Under the pieces are notes generated by a model. The model saw nothing but the letters and a program-made list of their open reading frames with translations, searched no databases and was not told the origin of the DNA. Shown in pieces: positions 19,064 through 27,235 of a stretch of DNA of 64,000 bases. Position numbers and translations under genes: made by a program. Numbering within the stretch: position 1 is the first letter of the stretch; every line of letters begins with the position of its first letter. The stretch is from Sphingomonas oleivorans (GTDB lineage: Bacteria > Pseudomonadota > Alphaproteobacteria > Sphingomonadales > Sphingomonadaceae): assembly GCF_003050615.1 (NCBI RefSeq), contig NZ_NWBU01000004.1:1-64000 (forward strand), written 5' to 3'.

Positions 19064-19981
19064 TCAATAGGTGCCGGAAAAGCTCCGGTTTAGGACATGA
19101 GCACCGCCGCGTTCCTGCTCTCGATCACGCTCCGTGTCGCTCCAGAACATGCTGCGCTCCTCGTCCCGCCACTGGGCATGCGCCTCCTCGGCGGTCTTGT
19201 TGAGCTCGACCTTGTCGCCGACATTCTTGATCCAGGAGCAGGGGATGGAATGATGATGGCCCGCCGCGTCCTTGTCGCTCTTTGTGAGGATGATCCGGTC
19301 GCCACGGACCTTGTCGACCGTGCCAACATGCTGGCCTTCCGAGCCGACGATCTCCTGATGCTCGCGTACCTTGTTCAGCGCGCTGCGCTGCGTCTCGCGA
19401 TTCTGCCGCCAAGTGCCGAATTCGGTATCGAAACGGGTCTGATGCTCGCGCTGATATTCATCATAGTCGCGATCGAGCATCTCGATCTGGCGATCGCGCC
19501 ACGCACGATAGTTGGGATCCTGGCCCCGCTCTCCGCGTTCCCGGCTCGCACCATATTCGGCCTGGCCCTGCCTCATCCCGCCACGGCTCCCGCCATAGCC
19601 GGCCGTGCCATAGCCCGAGGCGCCATAGCGGCCGCCGCCGCCATATTCGCGCTCAGATTCCCGTTCCCGCTGACCATAGCGCTCATCGGAGCGGCGGCGG
19701 CGTTCCGCCTCGTCATCACCGAACCAGGAACGGACCTCGTCCCCGGCCCGCTCGAAAAAGCCGCGATCTTCCTCACCCCGAGGTTGCCGGCCATAATCCC
19801 GCTCGCGCCCATAGTCGCGCTCGCGGCCATAATCCCGTTCCTCGCGCCTTTCGCGAGCGCGCTGCTCGTAACGACCACCATAGCCGCGATAGCGATCCTC
19901 GTCCGAATAGCGTTCACCGGAGCTGCGTTCGCCATAGTCACGGTCGCGGCCGTAGCGGCGATCGCTGCGTTCATACTCCAT
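19064..19981 (-). CDS. DUF2171-domain protein with Arg/Tyr/Glu-rich repeats
   Basis: The 305-residue protein has a low-complexity first half dominated by R, Y, D, E and G, including tandem copies of DYGRERDYGR. It then has a SWFGDDEAERRRR segment of the kind found in stress-associated BON/SWFGD proteins. The C-terminal DUF2171 domain (VGSEGQHVGTVDKVRGDRII, KDAAGHHHSIPCSWI) follows, then a short tail. DUF2171 resembles PRC-barrel-like small domains; function is unknown. The charged disordered region suggests a desiccation or osmotic-stress role, but that is inference. The repeats are encoded by near-identical codons. Confidence 0.8.
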   Translation of the reverse strand: MEYERSDRRYGRDRDYGERSSGERYSDEDRYRGYGGRYEQRARERREERDYGRERDYGRERDYGRQPRGEEDRGFFERAGDEVRSWFGDDEAERRRRSDERYGQRERESEREYGGGGRYGASGYGTAGYGGSRGGMRQGQAEYGASRERGERGQDPNYRAWRDRQIEMLDRDYDEYQREHQTRFDTEFGTWRQNRETQRSALNKVREHQEIVGSEGQHVGTVDKVRGDRIILTKSDKDAAGHHHSIPCSWIKNVGDKVELNKTAEEAHAQWRDEERSMFWSDTERDREQERGGAHVLNRSFSGTY

Positions 19982-20255
19982 CGGATCCTCCTGATCATTT
20001 TCGGATGCCGCGCGGAAACGTAAAGGGAGTAAGTCCCCGTACGGCCAGGCGAAAAGCGACCGCGAGAAGGGATGGTTCCAGCCCCAAAGACGAGTCGCCC
20101 GCCCAAATCGACGAGCCGCCCATCCACCATGAAATGACCGGAACCGCCGGTAAAGAGAGGCTTTTCCGCCGCCGCCACGATCTTTCGCACACGCCTTTCA
20201 CGCAGACGTTGCATCGCGCGAAACAGCCCGCTAAAGGGAGCGCCCCGGCGGGTGC

Positions 20256-20331
20256 GGGGCTGTAGCTCAGATGGGAGAGCGCTGCAATCGCACTGCAGAG
20301 GTCAGGGGTTCGATTCCCCTCAGCTCCACCA
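20256..20331 (+). tRNA. tRNA-Ala (anticodon CGC)
   Basis: A complete 76-base cloverleaf: 7-bp acceptor stem (GGGGCTG with CAGCTCC), D arm, anticodon arm CTGCA-ATCGCAC-TGCAG with CGC at 20289-20291, T arm AGGGG-TTCGATT-CCCCT and encoded CCA. It reads GCG alanine codons. Confidence 0.95.
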
Positions 20332-20403
20332 ACCCCGCCGGGACTTTTCCGCCAGATCTGATCGATGAGCCCCAAAGGGCAATCACTTAAATTCCGCCAA
20401 TCC

Positions 20404-20421
20404 GGGACCGCCTTGGGACCG
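20404..20421 (+). repeat. Tandem GGGACCG repeats downstream of tRNA-Ala
   Basis: Two direct GGGACCG copies (20404-20410 and 20415-20421) lie 73 bases after tRNA-Ala. Their spacing and position mirror the GGGGGCCT pair beside the tRNA-Gly integrase at 36770. No integrase gene is present here, so they may be the scar of a lost element. Confidence 0.35.
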
Positions 20422-20450
20422 CAAATGGGCGGTAGCCAGATGGCGGGGCC

Positions 20451-20978
20451 TCAAGCCGCCTTTTCGGGCGCGAGCAGCGACTCGAGCTTCTCCAGGCTCT
20501 CCGTCCAGCCCTCGATCCTCCCCATCCCCACCATCGCATCACGCAGAGATGCGGATTTGAACAGCGACCGGATCGTCAACTTCGTCCTTTCGCCCTGCTG
20601 CTCGAAGATGACGGTGGAAAGCGTTTCGAGCGCGGGCCGGCCCGCCACTCTGTCGCGGCCGGGATTCAACTGGTCGTGCCATTGCTCGGGAAGCTCGGAA
20701 CAATTGTCGGTCATGACCAGCCGCTCGGGCGGCGCGATCTCGCGATAGACGCCCTTCACCGGATAATCGGTGCCGTCGGGCCCGCGCATGACGATGCGAT
20801 AGGCGCCGCCCGGCCGCAGATCCAATTCGCAGACCGGAACGGTGAAGCCATGCGGGCCCCACCATTTCATCAGATGCACGGGATCGGTCCACGCCCTGAA
20901 CAGCCGTTCGCGCGGCACATCGATCAGGCGGGTGATGACGACCTCGCGCTCCGGATTCGATTCCCTCGCCAGGATCAT
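20451..20978 (-). CDS. SRPBCC (AHSA1-like) family protein
   Basis: The 175-residue protein has the START-like AHSA1 signature near its N-terminus (ITRLIDVPRERLFRAWTDPV, then MKWWGPHGFTVP and GGAYRIVMRGPDG). It ends with GWTESLEKLESLL. Proteins of this family bind small hydrophobic ligands; no specific function is known. Its ATG overlaps the stop of the upstream PhnB-like gene by four bases (20975-20978), so the two are translationally coupled. Such pairs are often controlled by an ArsR repressor, not seen here. Confidence 0.9.
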   Translation of the reverse strand: MILARESNPEREVVITRLIDVPRERLFRAWTDPVHLMKWWGPHGFTVPVCELDLRPGGAYRIVMRGPDGTDYPVKGVYREIAPPERLVMTDNCSELPEQWHDQLNPGRDRVAGRPALETLSTVIFEQQGERTKLTIRSLFKSASLRDAMVGMGRIEGWTESLEKLESLLAPEKAA

Positions 20979-21445
20979 GCGCCCTGCTCCTGTGTCTGGA
21001 ACTGATCCTGTGCCTGAACCTCGCGGACCCATTCGGCCTTTTCGCAATTGACCATCCACTTGATGCCGAACCGATCGGCCAGCATGCCGAAACGCTCGGC
21101 CCAGAAGGTCGGCTCGAGCGGCATCTCGACCGATCCATTTTCCACCAGCGCGTTGAACAGCCGCTCCGCCTCGGCCGGATCGTCGACATTGAGGGTCAGA
21201 TAGCAGCCCTTCATTCCTTCATAATGTTCGGGTGGGGTATCCGACCCCATCAACACCCAGTCGCCGGCCGTCAGCCGGGCATGCATGATCTTGTCGCGCC
21301 GTTCGGGCGGCATCTTCTCCACCTCCGCCCCCGGCATGTCCGACTGCTTCATCATGACTTCGATCTTCCCACCGAGACATTGTTCGTAGAATTTGAAAGC
21401 CTCCTCGCACTGGCCGTTGAACATCAGATAGGGGTTCATTTTCAT
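20975..21445 (-). CDS. VOC family (PhnB/DUF1428-like) protein
   Basis: The 156-residue protein is a PhnB-like glyoxalase/VOC fold: MNPYLMFNGQCEEAFKFYEQ at the start, GGKIEVMMKQSDMPGA, then HARLTAGDWVLMGSD and WAERFGMLADRFGIKWMVN. Most homologues lack a demonstrated enzyme activity. The extended glutamine-rich tail (QAQDQFQTQEQGA) is beyond the usual family end. It is the first gene of a two-gene operon with the SRPBCC gene. ATG 21445 has a GAGAGGAGCGTCCC-type leader. Confidence 0.9.
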   Translation of the reverse strand: MKMNPYLMFNGQCEEAFKFYEQCLGGKIEVMMKQSDMPGAEVEKMPPERRDKIMHARLTAGDWVLMGSDTPPEHYEGMKGCYLTLNVDDPAEAERLFNALVENGSVEMPLEPTFWAERFGMLADRFGIKWMVNCEKAEWVREVQAQDQFQTQEQGA

Positions 21446-21468
21446 GGGACGCTCCTCTCACTGATCGA

Positions 21469-21712
21469 TTATCGGAATCTTCCTGGTACCGCCGCTCCAC
21501 GCGCATATCCGCCACGCATGCGCTTCACGGTCCGGATGACCGGGAGCATCACCGGCACCTCCACCAGCAACCCACCGCCGTCGCTGGCCCACCGTCGCCA
21601 GCGCCGCGCCCGAATTCAGCCCGAACGGGGGATATGGCGGCAGCCACGGCCAGCTCGAAAAAATTGGACGCCCCGATCAGCGCAGCGGGCGCGGCCGCGC
21701 TACGATCTACTC
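21469..21712 (-). pseudogene. ACR3-type arsenite efflux pump remnant (3' end)
   Basis: Three minus-strand frames read in sequence give the end of an ACR3 permease: APAALIGASNFFELAVAAAI, then PFGLNSGAALATV, then GGLLVEVPVMLPVIRTVKR to a stop at 21469-21471. The first and second pieces are separated by one frameshift and the second and third by another. GASNFFELAVA and VEVPVML are strong signatures of the last membrane helices of ACR3. The rest of the gene (about three quarters) is gone, so this is a decayed arsenic-resistance gene. Confidence 0.7.
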
Positions 21713-21799
21713 GCTCTGGAAACCGAACAGCAGGGCCAATGTTCCCGGCAGCCGGCTCATTCGACGCCGACCGAGCCATGATTTCATGGAAGATCGGGC

Positions 21800-21922
21800 G
21801 TATTGGTTCCGGCCCCAAACATGCTCGGCGAAAACACCTACAGCTATTCCGTAGTCAAGGATCGGGCGACCCATTACGAGAATGTCGGCTGGCGCTTCCC
21901 GTTCGGCAGGCGTGCACGATAA
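21800..21922 (+). pseudogene. TonB-dependent receptor remnant (C-terminal strand)
   Basis: The frame ending with TAA at 21920-21922 encodes NMLGENTYSYSVVKDRATHY followed by ENVGWRFPFGRRAR. That resembles the last two beta-strands of sphingomonad TonB-dependent receptors (N-x-LGE..TYS…, then a penultimate strand and a terminal strand). The usual terminal aromatic residue is missing. Nothing of the plug or barrel is present upstream. It sits 84 bases before the LacI gene, where polysaccharide-use clusters usually keep their receptor. Confidence 0.5.
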
Positions 21923-22006
21923 TGAAGCGGCGGATCGTTCGGGGCAGCGCCCCGTCTCGGACGACGGGCCCAACTGCGATTATCTGGTTCGAATAGGTTT
22001 GCCGTC

Positions 22007-23032
22007 ATGTCGACAGAAGGTTCCAAGACCGTGAAGCTCGAGGATATCGCCCGCAAGGCGGGCGTCTCCGTATCCACGGTCTCGCGCGCGTTGAGCGGCA
22101 GTGCGGCGGTGAATGCCGAAACGCGGCAGCGCATCCGCGATCTGGCGGAAGAACATGCCTATGACGCGCCCTCGCGACGCAGCCGGAACGCCGCCAGCCG
22201 GCCGATGCCGCCGATCACCATCGTCATGGCCCCGCCCCATTCCGACAGCAGCCAGATGGCGGAGCCCTTCTCGCTCGGCCTGCTCGGCGGGATCGGGAAT
22301 GCGATGCGCGAATATGAATGCGATTTCACCGTCTCGCATCGCGTTCCCGCCGATCCCGACTCGCTCGTCCGATTCATGGAATCGAACCCGGCCGAAGGCA
22401 TGATCTTCCTCGGCCAGAGCCAGTTGCACGCCTCGCTCAACCGGCTTGCCGCGCGGGGCCGGAAATTCGTGGTCTGGGGCGCGGAGATCGAGGATCAGGC
22501 CTATTGTTCGGTCGGCAGCGACAATCTGCGCGGCGGGCAGCGCGCGACGAGGCACCTCATCCGCCTCGGCCGGCGCCGGATCGCCTTCATCGGCGACGGC
22601 GACAGCCGGGAGGTCGCCCAGCGCCAGCAGGGCTATCGCGACGCGCTGGAGGAAACCGGGATCGCGATCGACCACAAGCTGATCCGCCCGACCAGGCTCT
22701 ATCCGGATTCCGCGGTAGAGGCGATCGACGACCTGATCGACCGGGGCATCGCCTTTGACGGCATCGTCGCCGCCAGCGACATGATCGCGCTCGGCGCGAT
22801 CCGGGGGCTGGAGCGGCGGGGACGCCGCGTGCCGGACGATGTTTCGGTCGTCGGCTATGACGATATCGACATGGCGGCGCATATGCGGCCGGCGCTGACC
22901 ACCATCCGACAGGATACCGCCAAGGCCGGCCGGCTGCTGGTGGCGAAGGTCATGCGCATCCTCGGCGGCCATCCGGCATCGTCCGAACGGCTGACTACCG
23001 ATCTGATCGTGCGGGAATCCTGCGGCGCCTGA
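22007..23032 (+). CDS. LacI-family transcriptional regulator
   Basis: The 341-residue protein has a canonical LacI helix-turn-helix and hinge (VKLEDIARKAGVSVSTVSRA, about 9-28). A periplasmic-binding-protein-like sensor domain follows (GSDNLRGGQRATRHLIRLGR, IDGIVAAS-type segment, VSVVGYDDIDMAAHMRPALT). It should bind a sugar and release operators. Likely targets are the glucokinase and glycosidase genes downstream (palindrome at 23192-23203) and possibly the amylosucrase promoter at 61241-61269. The effector cannot be determined. ATG 22007 lacks a strong Shine-Dalgarno; an in-frame start a few codons later is possible. Confidence 0.93.
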   Translation: MSTEGSKTVKLEDIARKAGVSVSTVSRALSGSAAVNAETRQRIRDLAEEHAYDAPSRRSRNAASRPMPPITIVMAPPHSDSSQMAEPFSLGLLGGIGNAMREYECDFTVSHRVPADPDSLVRFMESNPAEGMIFLGQSQLHASLNRLAARGRKFVVWGAEIEDQAYCSVGSDNLRGGQRATRHLIRLGRRRIAFIGDGDSREVAQRQQGYRDALEETGIAIDHKLIRPTRLYPDSAVEAIDDLIDRGIAFDGIVAASDMIALGAIRGLERRGRRVPDDVSVVGYDDIDMAAHMRPALTTIRQDTAKAGRLLVAKVMRILGGHPASSERLTTDLIVRESCGA

Positions 23033-23191
23033 CGCCAACGCTGCATTCCGGGGGTGAATCCACCCTCTTGCATTGCGCGACATCAAGGGATCGCGGACGG
23101 CACAAGCATCCGCATGAATCATTTCTGGTCGACTTCTGATCTTCATGATCCCTGACTGATGCAATTCTTCGCAAATCTGATCCTCTTTTTG

Positions 23192-23203
23192 TTGCAATTG
23201 CAA
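23192..23203. promoter_or_regulatory. Palindrome TTGCAATTGCAA before the glucokinase operon
   Basis: A perfect 12-bp palindrome in the 230-base gap between the LacI gene and the glucokinase operon. It is a plausible operator for the adjacent regulator, although it lacks the central CG usual for LacI-family sites. Confidence 0.45.
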
Positions 23204-23263
23204 AAGCCGCTGATAGGATGAGGAGAGTCGACACAGAAGCGACTTCAAGGAAGCGGGGAGGAT

Positions 23264-23416
23264 ATGGCGAAGAACTGGCTGGCCGATATGTCGATCGCGG
23301 CGCGGATCTGTTCATCCGGCGCAGCTGCCGCTCCCAAGTCCTCCATGCTCCCGCCGCATCAGGTGGAAAAGGCACCGGCATCGACCCGTCCGATCGCCGC
23401 TGCGGCCGGGCTTTGA
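23264..23416 (+). CDS. Hypothetical 50-residue protein overlapping glucokinase
   Basis: This small frame starts at ATG 23264 with a strong GGGGAGG ribosome-binding site six bases upstream. It ends with TGA at 23414-23416, overlapping the glucokinase ATG by one base (TGATG). The product (MAKNWLADMSIAARICSSGA… to AAAAGL) is alanine/proline rich, with no domain I recognise and no signal peptide or membrane helix. It could be a real small protein, a leader peptide that couples translation of glucokinase, or the remnant of a larger gene. The good ribosome-binding site and exact overlap favour translation. Confidence 0.45.
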   Translation: MAKNWLADMSIAARICSSGAAAAPKSSMLPPHQVEKAPASTRPIAAAAGL

Positions 23417-24387
23417 TGATGGGCGAGATCGTCACGGTCGATATCGGCGGCACCCATGCCCGCTTCGCCATCGCCGAGGTGAAGGACGGGCGCGTCGTGT
23501 CGCTGGGCCGCGAGATCACGCTCAAGACGGCCGAACATGGCAATTTCAGCCTTGCCTGGGAGGCTTTTGCGGGGCGGATCGGACGTCCCCTGCCGCGCGC
23601 CGCCGCGATCGCCGTCGCGGCACCGATCAACGGCGAGGCGATCAAGCTCACCAACAATCCCTGGACCATCCGTCCCGCCCTGCTGCGCGAACAATTGGGG
23701 GTGGACAGCTTCATCCTGGTCAATGATTTCGGCGCGGTCGGCCATGCCGTGGCGCAAGTCGGACCGGAACATCTGCGCCATCTGTGCGGGCCGGATATCC
23801 CTCTCCCGCCCGAAGGCGTCACCACCATCGTCGGCCCCGGCACAGGCCTCGGCGTCGCGCATGTACTGCGCCGGGGGCGCCATTCCGCGATCGTCGAGAC
23901 GGAAGGCGGCCATGTCAATTTCGCGCCGCTCGATGCGATCGACGATTCGATCCTTGTCCGGCTGCGCGCGCGCTATCGCCGCGTCTCGGCCGAGCGGATC
24001 GTCTCGGGCCCGGGCCTCGCCAGCATCTATGAGGCGCTCGCCGCGATCGAGGGACAGCCGATCCAGCCGCTCGACGACAAGAGCCTGTGGACCGTAGCGC
24101 TCGAGGGCAGCGATAGCCTTGCGGCGGCGGCGCTCGACCGCTTCTGTCAAAGCCTCGGCGCGGTGACGGGCGATCTCGCCTTGGCGCAGGGGGCGCAGGG
24201 CGTCGTCATTGCCGGCGGGCTCGGCCTGCGCCTTGCCAAGCATCTGCCGCGCTCCGGCTTCCGCCAGCGCTTCGTCGCCAAGGGACGGTTCGAATCGCGC
24301 ATGGCCAGGCTGCCGGTAAAGCTCATCATCCATCCCCAGCCCGGCCTGTTCGGCGCGGCTGCGGCCTTTGCGGAGGCCCATGCATGA
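23416..24387 (+). CDS. glk: Glucokinase
   Basis: The 323-residue enzyme phosphorylates glucose to glucose-6-phosphate with ATP. It has the phosphate-1 motif VDIGGTHARFAI (about residue 7), the sugar-binding segment LTNNPW, VNDFGAVGHA, the phosphate-2 motif VGPGTGLGVAHV and ETEGGHVNFAP. These are the features of the bacterial GlkA/Glk (ROK-independent) family, and the length is normal. The start overlaps the stop of a 50-residue frame, and a second ATG follows three bases later. It lies between the LacI regulator and a secreted glycosidase, so it probably traps glucose released from an oligosaccharide. Confidence 0.93.
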   Translation: MMGEIVTVDIGGTHARFAIAEVKDGRVVSLGREITLKTAEHGNFSLAWEAFAGRIGRPLPRAAAIAVAAPINGEAIKLTNNPWTIRPALLREQLGVDSFILVNDFGAVGHAVAQVGPEHLRHLCGPDIPLPPEGVTTIVGPGTGLGVAHVLRRGRHSAIVETEGGHVNFAPLDAIDDSILVRLRARYRRVSAERIVSGPGLASIYEALAAIEGQPIQPLDDKSLWTVALEGSDSLAAAALDRFCQSLGAVTGDLALAQGAQGVVIAGGLGLRLAKHLPRSGFRQRFVAKGRFESRMARLPVKLIIHPQPGLFGAAAAFAEAHA

Positions 24388-24393
24388 GCCATT

Positions 24394-24427
24394 GGCGGAG
24401 GGCGGGCCGATCACGCCCGCCTCCGCC
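24394..24427 (+). terminator. GC-rich hairpin after glk
   Basis: A 13-bp stem with one bulge (24394-24407 with 24415-24427) follows the glucokinase stop by seven bases. There is no T-run, so it may attenuate rather than fully terminate before the glycosidase gene. Confidence 0.4.
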
Positions 24428-24501
24428 CACCCTGCACGAGGGTAAGCGCCGCTAAAAGAGCGCGAAATCACACAAGCCCTTAGGACGAGGATATAAAACC
24501 C

Positions 24502-27117
24502 ATGTCGATCTTTTCCGCGCCCCATCGCCGTTGCCTGCTGCTGCTCGCGGGCGCGCCACTGGCATTCATCAACAGCGGCTGCGCCCAAGCCGTTCCCCCC
24601 GCCGCGACGGGCGCGGCCAGACCAGCCCCGACCGTTTCGCAGGACTATGCGCCCTATCCGGGCGATCCGGACGGACGGACGGAGCGCGTCACCGTGACGG
24701 TCGATCCGAGCGAGGGTCCGCTCAGAAGCTTCACGCTGCGCTCGACCGCGCCGCAGCGCGACAATGGCCCATCCGAACGGCGCATCGCCGAGCAGGCGGA
24801 TCGTCCCTCCGTCCATAGCGGCAGCCTGCTGTTCGATGCGCTGTTCGCGCTGGCGCTGGACGATGCTCGGCTCGACAGCGCCAGCAGCATTCGCGACGAC
24901 GCCTATAATGACGGCAGGGACATTGACTGCAACTGCTTCCAGACGGGCGAGAAATGGCCCTATGTCTGGACGCGCGACCTTTCCTATGCGGTCGATCTGG
25001 GGCTGGCCGGGATCGATCCCGCGCGCGCGGTGAACTCACTATTGTTCAAGACGAGCGGCTTCCGCGACGGCGCAGCCATTCCCTCCACCTTGCCGGCCGG
25101 ATCGACGCAGATCATCCAGGATACGGGGTCGGGCGGAAGCTGGCCGGTCAGCACCGATCGCACGAGCTGGGCGCTGGGCGCGGAGGCCGTGCTGGCGCAA
25201 CTGCCCGATGCCGAGCGCGCGGCCTTCGCCGAAAAGGCCTATGCCGCGCTGCGCGGGACGGTGGAGGCGGATCGGGAGGCCGCCTTCGATCCCCTGACGG
25301 GCCTTTATGGCGGCGAGCACAGCTTCCTCGACTGGCGCGAGCAGACCTATGCGCCCTGGATCGTCGATCATCTCGCGAAGATGTCAGCATCCAAGGGGCT
25401 TTCGACCAATATCGTTCAATATCGCGCGCTGCGCCTTGCCGCGCGCCTCGGCCGCGAGCGCGGCGATGCGGCGGAGGCGACGAAATATGACGGCTGGGCC
25501 GATGCGCTGAAGAGCGCCATAAATGATCGTTTCTGGATGCCGGAGGCGGGCCTCTATGCCAGCCTCACCACCGCCGATCCGACCGCCGCGCCGATCGCCA
25601 AGTTCGACATGCTGGGCAGCGCGCTCGCCATAATTTCCGGCATCGCCGATACGGATCGCGCGCTGAGCGTCGTTTCGCGCTATCCCCATGCGCCCTATGG
25701 CGTGCCGGTCTATTTCCCGCACCAGCCGGGCATGGTGCCTTATCACAACCGTGCCATCTGGCCGTTCGTCACCGCCTACAGCCTGAAGGCGGCGGCGCGG
25801 GTGCGCAATGTCGCCGTCGCGGATAATGCGGTCGCCTCGCTGATGCGCGGCGCGGCGCTTCATCTGTCGAACATGGAAAATCTCGAATGGCTCACCGGCA
25901 AGTCCGAACATGATGGCGGGCCGGTGATCAATTCGCGCCGCCAGCTCTGGTCGGTCGGCGGCTATATCGGCATGGTGACGGAAACGCTGTTCGGCTATCA
26001 TGTCGATGCATCCGGCGTCCGCATCGATCCCTTCCTCACCACGAGCAGCCGGCGCCTGTTGGGCGATGGGAACAACGCTACGCTCGATCGCCTGTCCTAT
26101 CGCGGCAAGCCGCTGCGGATCTTGCTGCATCTTCCGGCGGCGGCCGGCGGCAGCGGCTATTATCCGGTCGCCTCGATCCGCCTGAACGGCGCGCCGAGCG
26201 ACGCGCAGCTCGACCTGACGAAGCTCCGCACTGAGGACAATCTGATCGAGGTGACGTTCGGCGCGGTCCGGCCCGGCGAAGGCGGGATCACGCTCGCCCC
26301 CGCCGTACCGAGCCGCAGCCATGACGATCCCACGGTCTTCTCCCCCTGGACCCCGGCGATCGCGGCGGTCCGGCGCGCGGGCAATGACATCGTGCTGGAT
26401 ATCGCCCCATCGCAGGGCAGACAGAAGCTGCGCTATACGGTGCTACGCGACGGCGTGGCGGTAGCGAGCAATGTGGAAGGCCCCTCCTGGCGCGACCCGC
26501 ATGCGCCCGATGCGGGCCTGACGGTCTGCTATTCGGTGACGGCGGTGCATCCGGAAAGCCGGATCCAGTCGCACCCCTCGCTCGATGCCTGCCTCCGGGG
26601 TTCGCTCGCCCAGACCATCGCGGTGACGGACGCCCGCGTCGAAACGAGCGCGCCGCTCGTCCCCGCCTCGCCGACGCTTATCCAGCCAACGCGCCTGGTG
26701 GGTCGCGACACGTCTTTCTCGATCCGGGACATAAATATCCCGAAAGCGGGCACTTACGCTTTCCGCTTCGCCTATAATAATCATCTTTTCGATATTAATA
26801 CGGGCGTCACCAATGCCGTGAAGCGGCTACGCCTTGTCGATATGAAGGGAGCGACGACCGGTCAGGCGATCGTCCAGATGCCGCATGTCGGGCCGGTGGA
26901 CGGCGTTCATCCGCTGCGCGAGTCCACGGTTGCCTATTTCACCTTGCCGAAGGGCCGCTATCGGCTCGACCTCTCCGACTATTTCAATATGAGCTATTTG
27001 GCGGTGAACAGCGTCTATGCGCGCCCCGGTGGCACCGAAGGGCCGCGCAACGAAGCCTCGATCGCCGCGCTGCAGATCGACGCGGTTTCCACGCCGACCG
27101 AGACAGCCGCAAAATAA
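24502..27117 (+). CDS. Exported six-hairpin glycoside hydrolase (lipoprotein signal)
   Basis: The 871-residue protein begins with a lipoprotein-type signal (LLLLAGAPLAFINSGCAQA, cysteine about residue 27), so it is probably anchored in an envelope membrane. The central part (about 100-510) is an (alpha/alpha)6 six-hairpin glycosidase domain: KWPYVWTRDLSYAVDLGLAG, TDRTSWALGAEAV, YGGEHSFLDWREQTY, YHNRAIWPFVTAYSLKAA and WSVGGYIGMVTETLFG. The C-terminal third is beta-rich, with a carbohydrate-binding-like region. The acidic residues of WTRD and DWREQ are plausible catalytic residues. The substrate is unknown; the context (LacI, glucokinase) points to a glucose-containing glycan. Confidence 0.8.
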   Translation: MSIFSAPHRRCLLLLAGAPLAFINSGCAQAVPPAATGAARPAPTVSQDYAPYPGDPDGRTERVTVTVDPSEGPLRSFTLRSTAPQRDNGPSERRIAEQADRPSVHSGSLLFDALFALALDDARLDSASSIRDDAYNDGRDIDCNCFQTGEKWPYVWTRDLSYAVDLGLAGIDPARAVNSLLFKTSGFRDGAAIPSTLPAGSTQIIQDTGSGGSWPVSTDRTSWALGAEAVLAQLPDAERAAFAEKAYAALRGTVEADREAAFDPLTGLYGGEHSFLDWREQTYAPWIVDHLAKMSASKGLSTNIVQYRALRLAARLGRERGDAAEATKYDGWADALKSAINDRFWMPEAGLYASLTTADPTAAPIAKFDMLGSALAIISGIADTDRALSVVSRYPHAPYGVPVYFPHQPGMVPYHNRAIWPFVTAYSLKAAARVRNVAVADNAVASLMRGAALHLSNMENLEWLTGKSEHDGGPVINSRRQLWSVGGYIGMVTETLFGYHVDASGVRIDPFLTTSSRRLLGDGNNATLDRLSYRGKPLRILLHLPAAAGGSGYYPVASIRLNGAPSDAQLDLTKLRTEDNLIEVTFGAVRPGEGGITLAPAVPSRSHDDPTVFSPWTPAIAAVRRAGNDIVLDIAPSQGRQKLRYTVLRDGVAVASNVEGPSWRDPHAPDAGLTVCYSVTAVHPESRIQSHPSLDACLRGSLAQTIAVTDARVETSAPLVPASPTLIQPTRLVGRDTSFSIRDINIPKAGTYAFRFAYNNHLFDINTGVTNAVKRLRLVDMKGATTGQAIVQMPHVGPVDGVHPLRESTVAYFTLPKGRYRLDLSDYFNMSYLAVNSVYARPGGTEGPRNEASIAALQIDAVSTPTETAAK

Positions 27118-27235
27118 GCGCTCCAGCCCGTCATGCGATTGACGACCGGATGTTCCGGGCGGGAGCGCAGCGTCGCGACGAGCACCGGAATGATCGAAAT
27201 TCCGGTGCCCGTCACCTGCAATAAGCTCGGGAGCC

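Noticed and set aside
20365-20748. A plus-strand frame opposite the SRPBCC gene
   Set aside because: The minus-strand SRPBCC protein is a clear family member coupled to its neighbour; the plus frame is a shadow.
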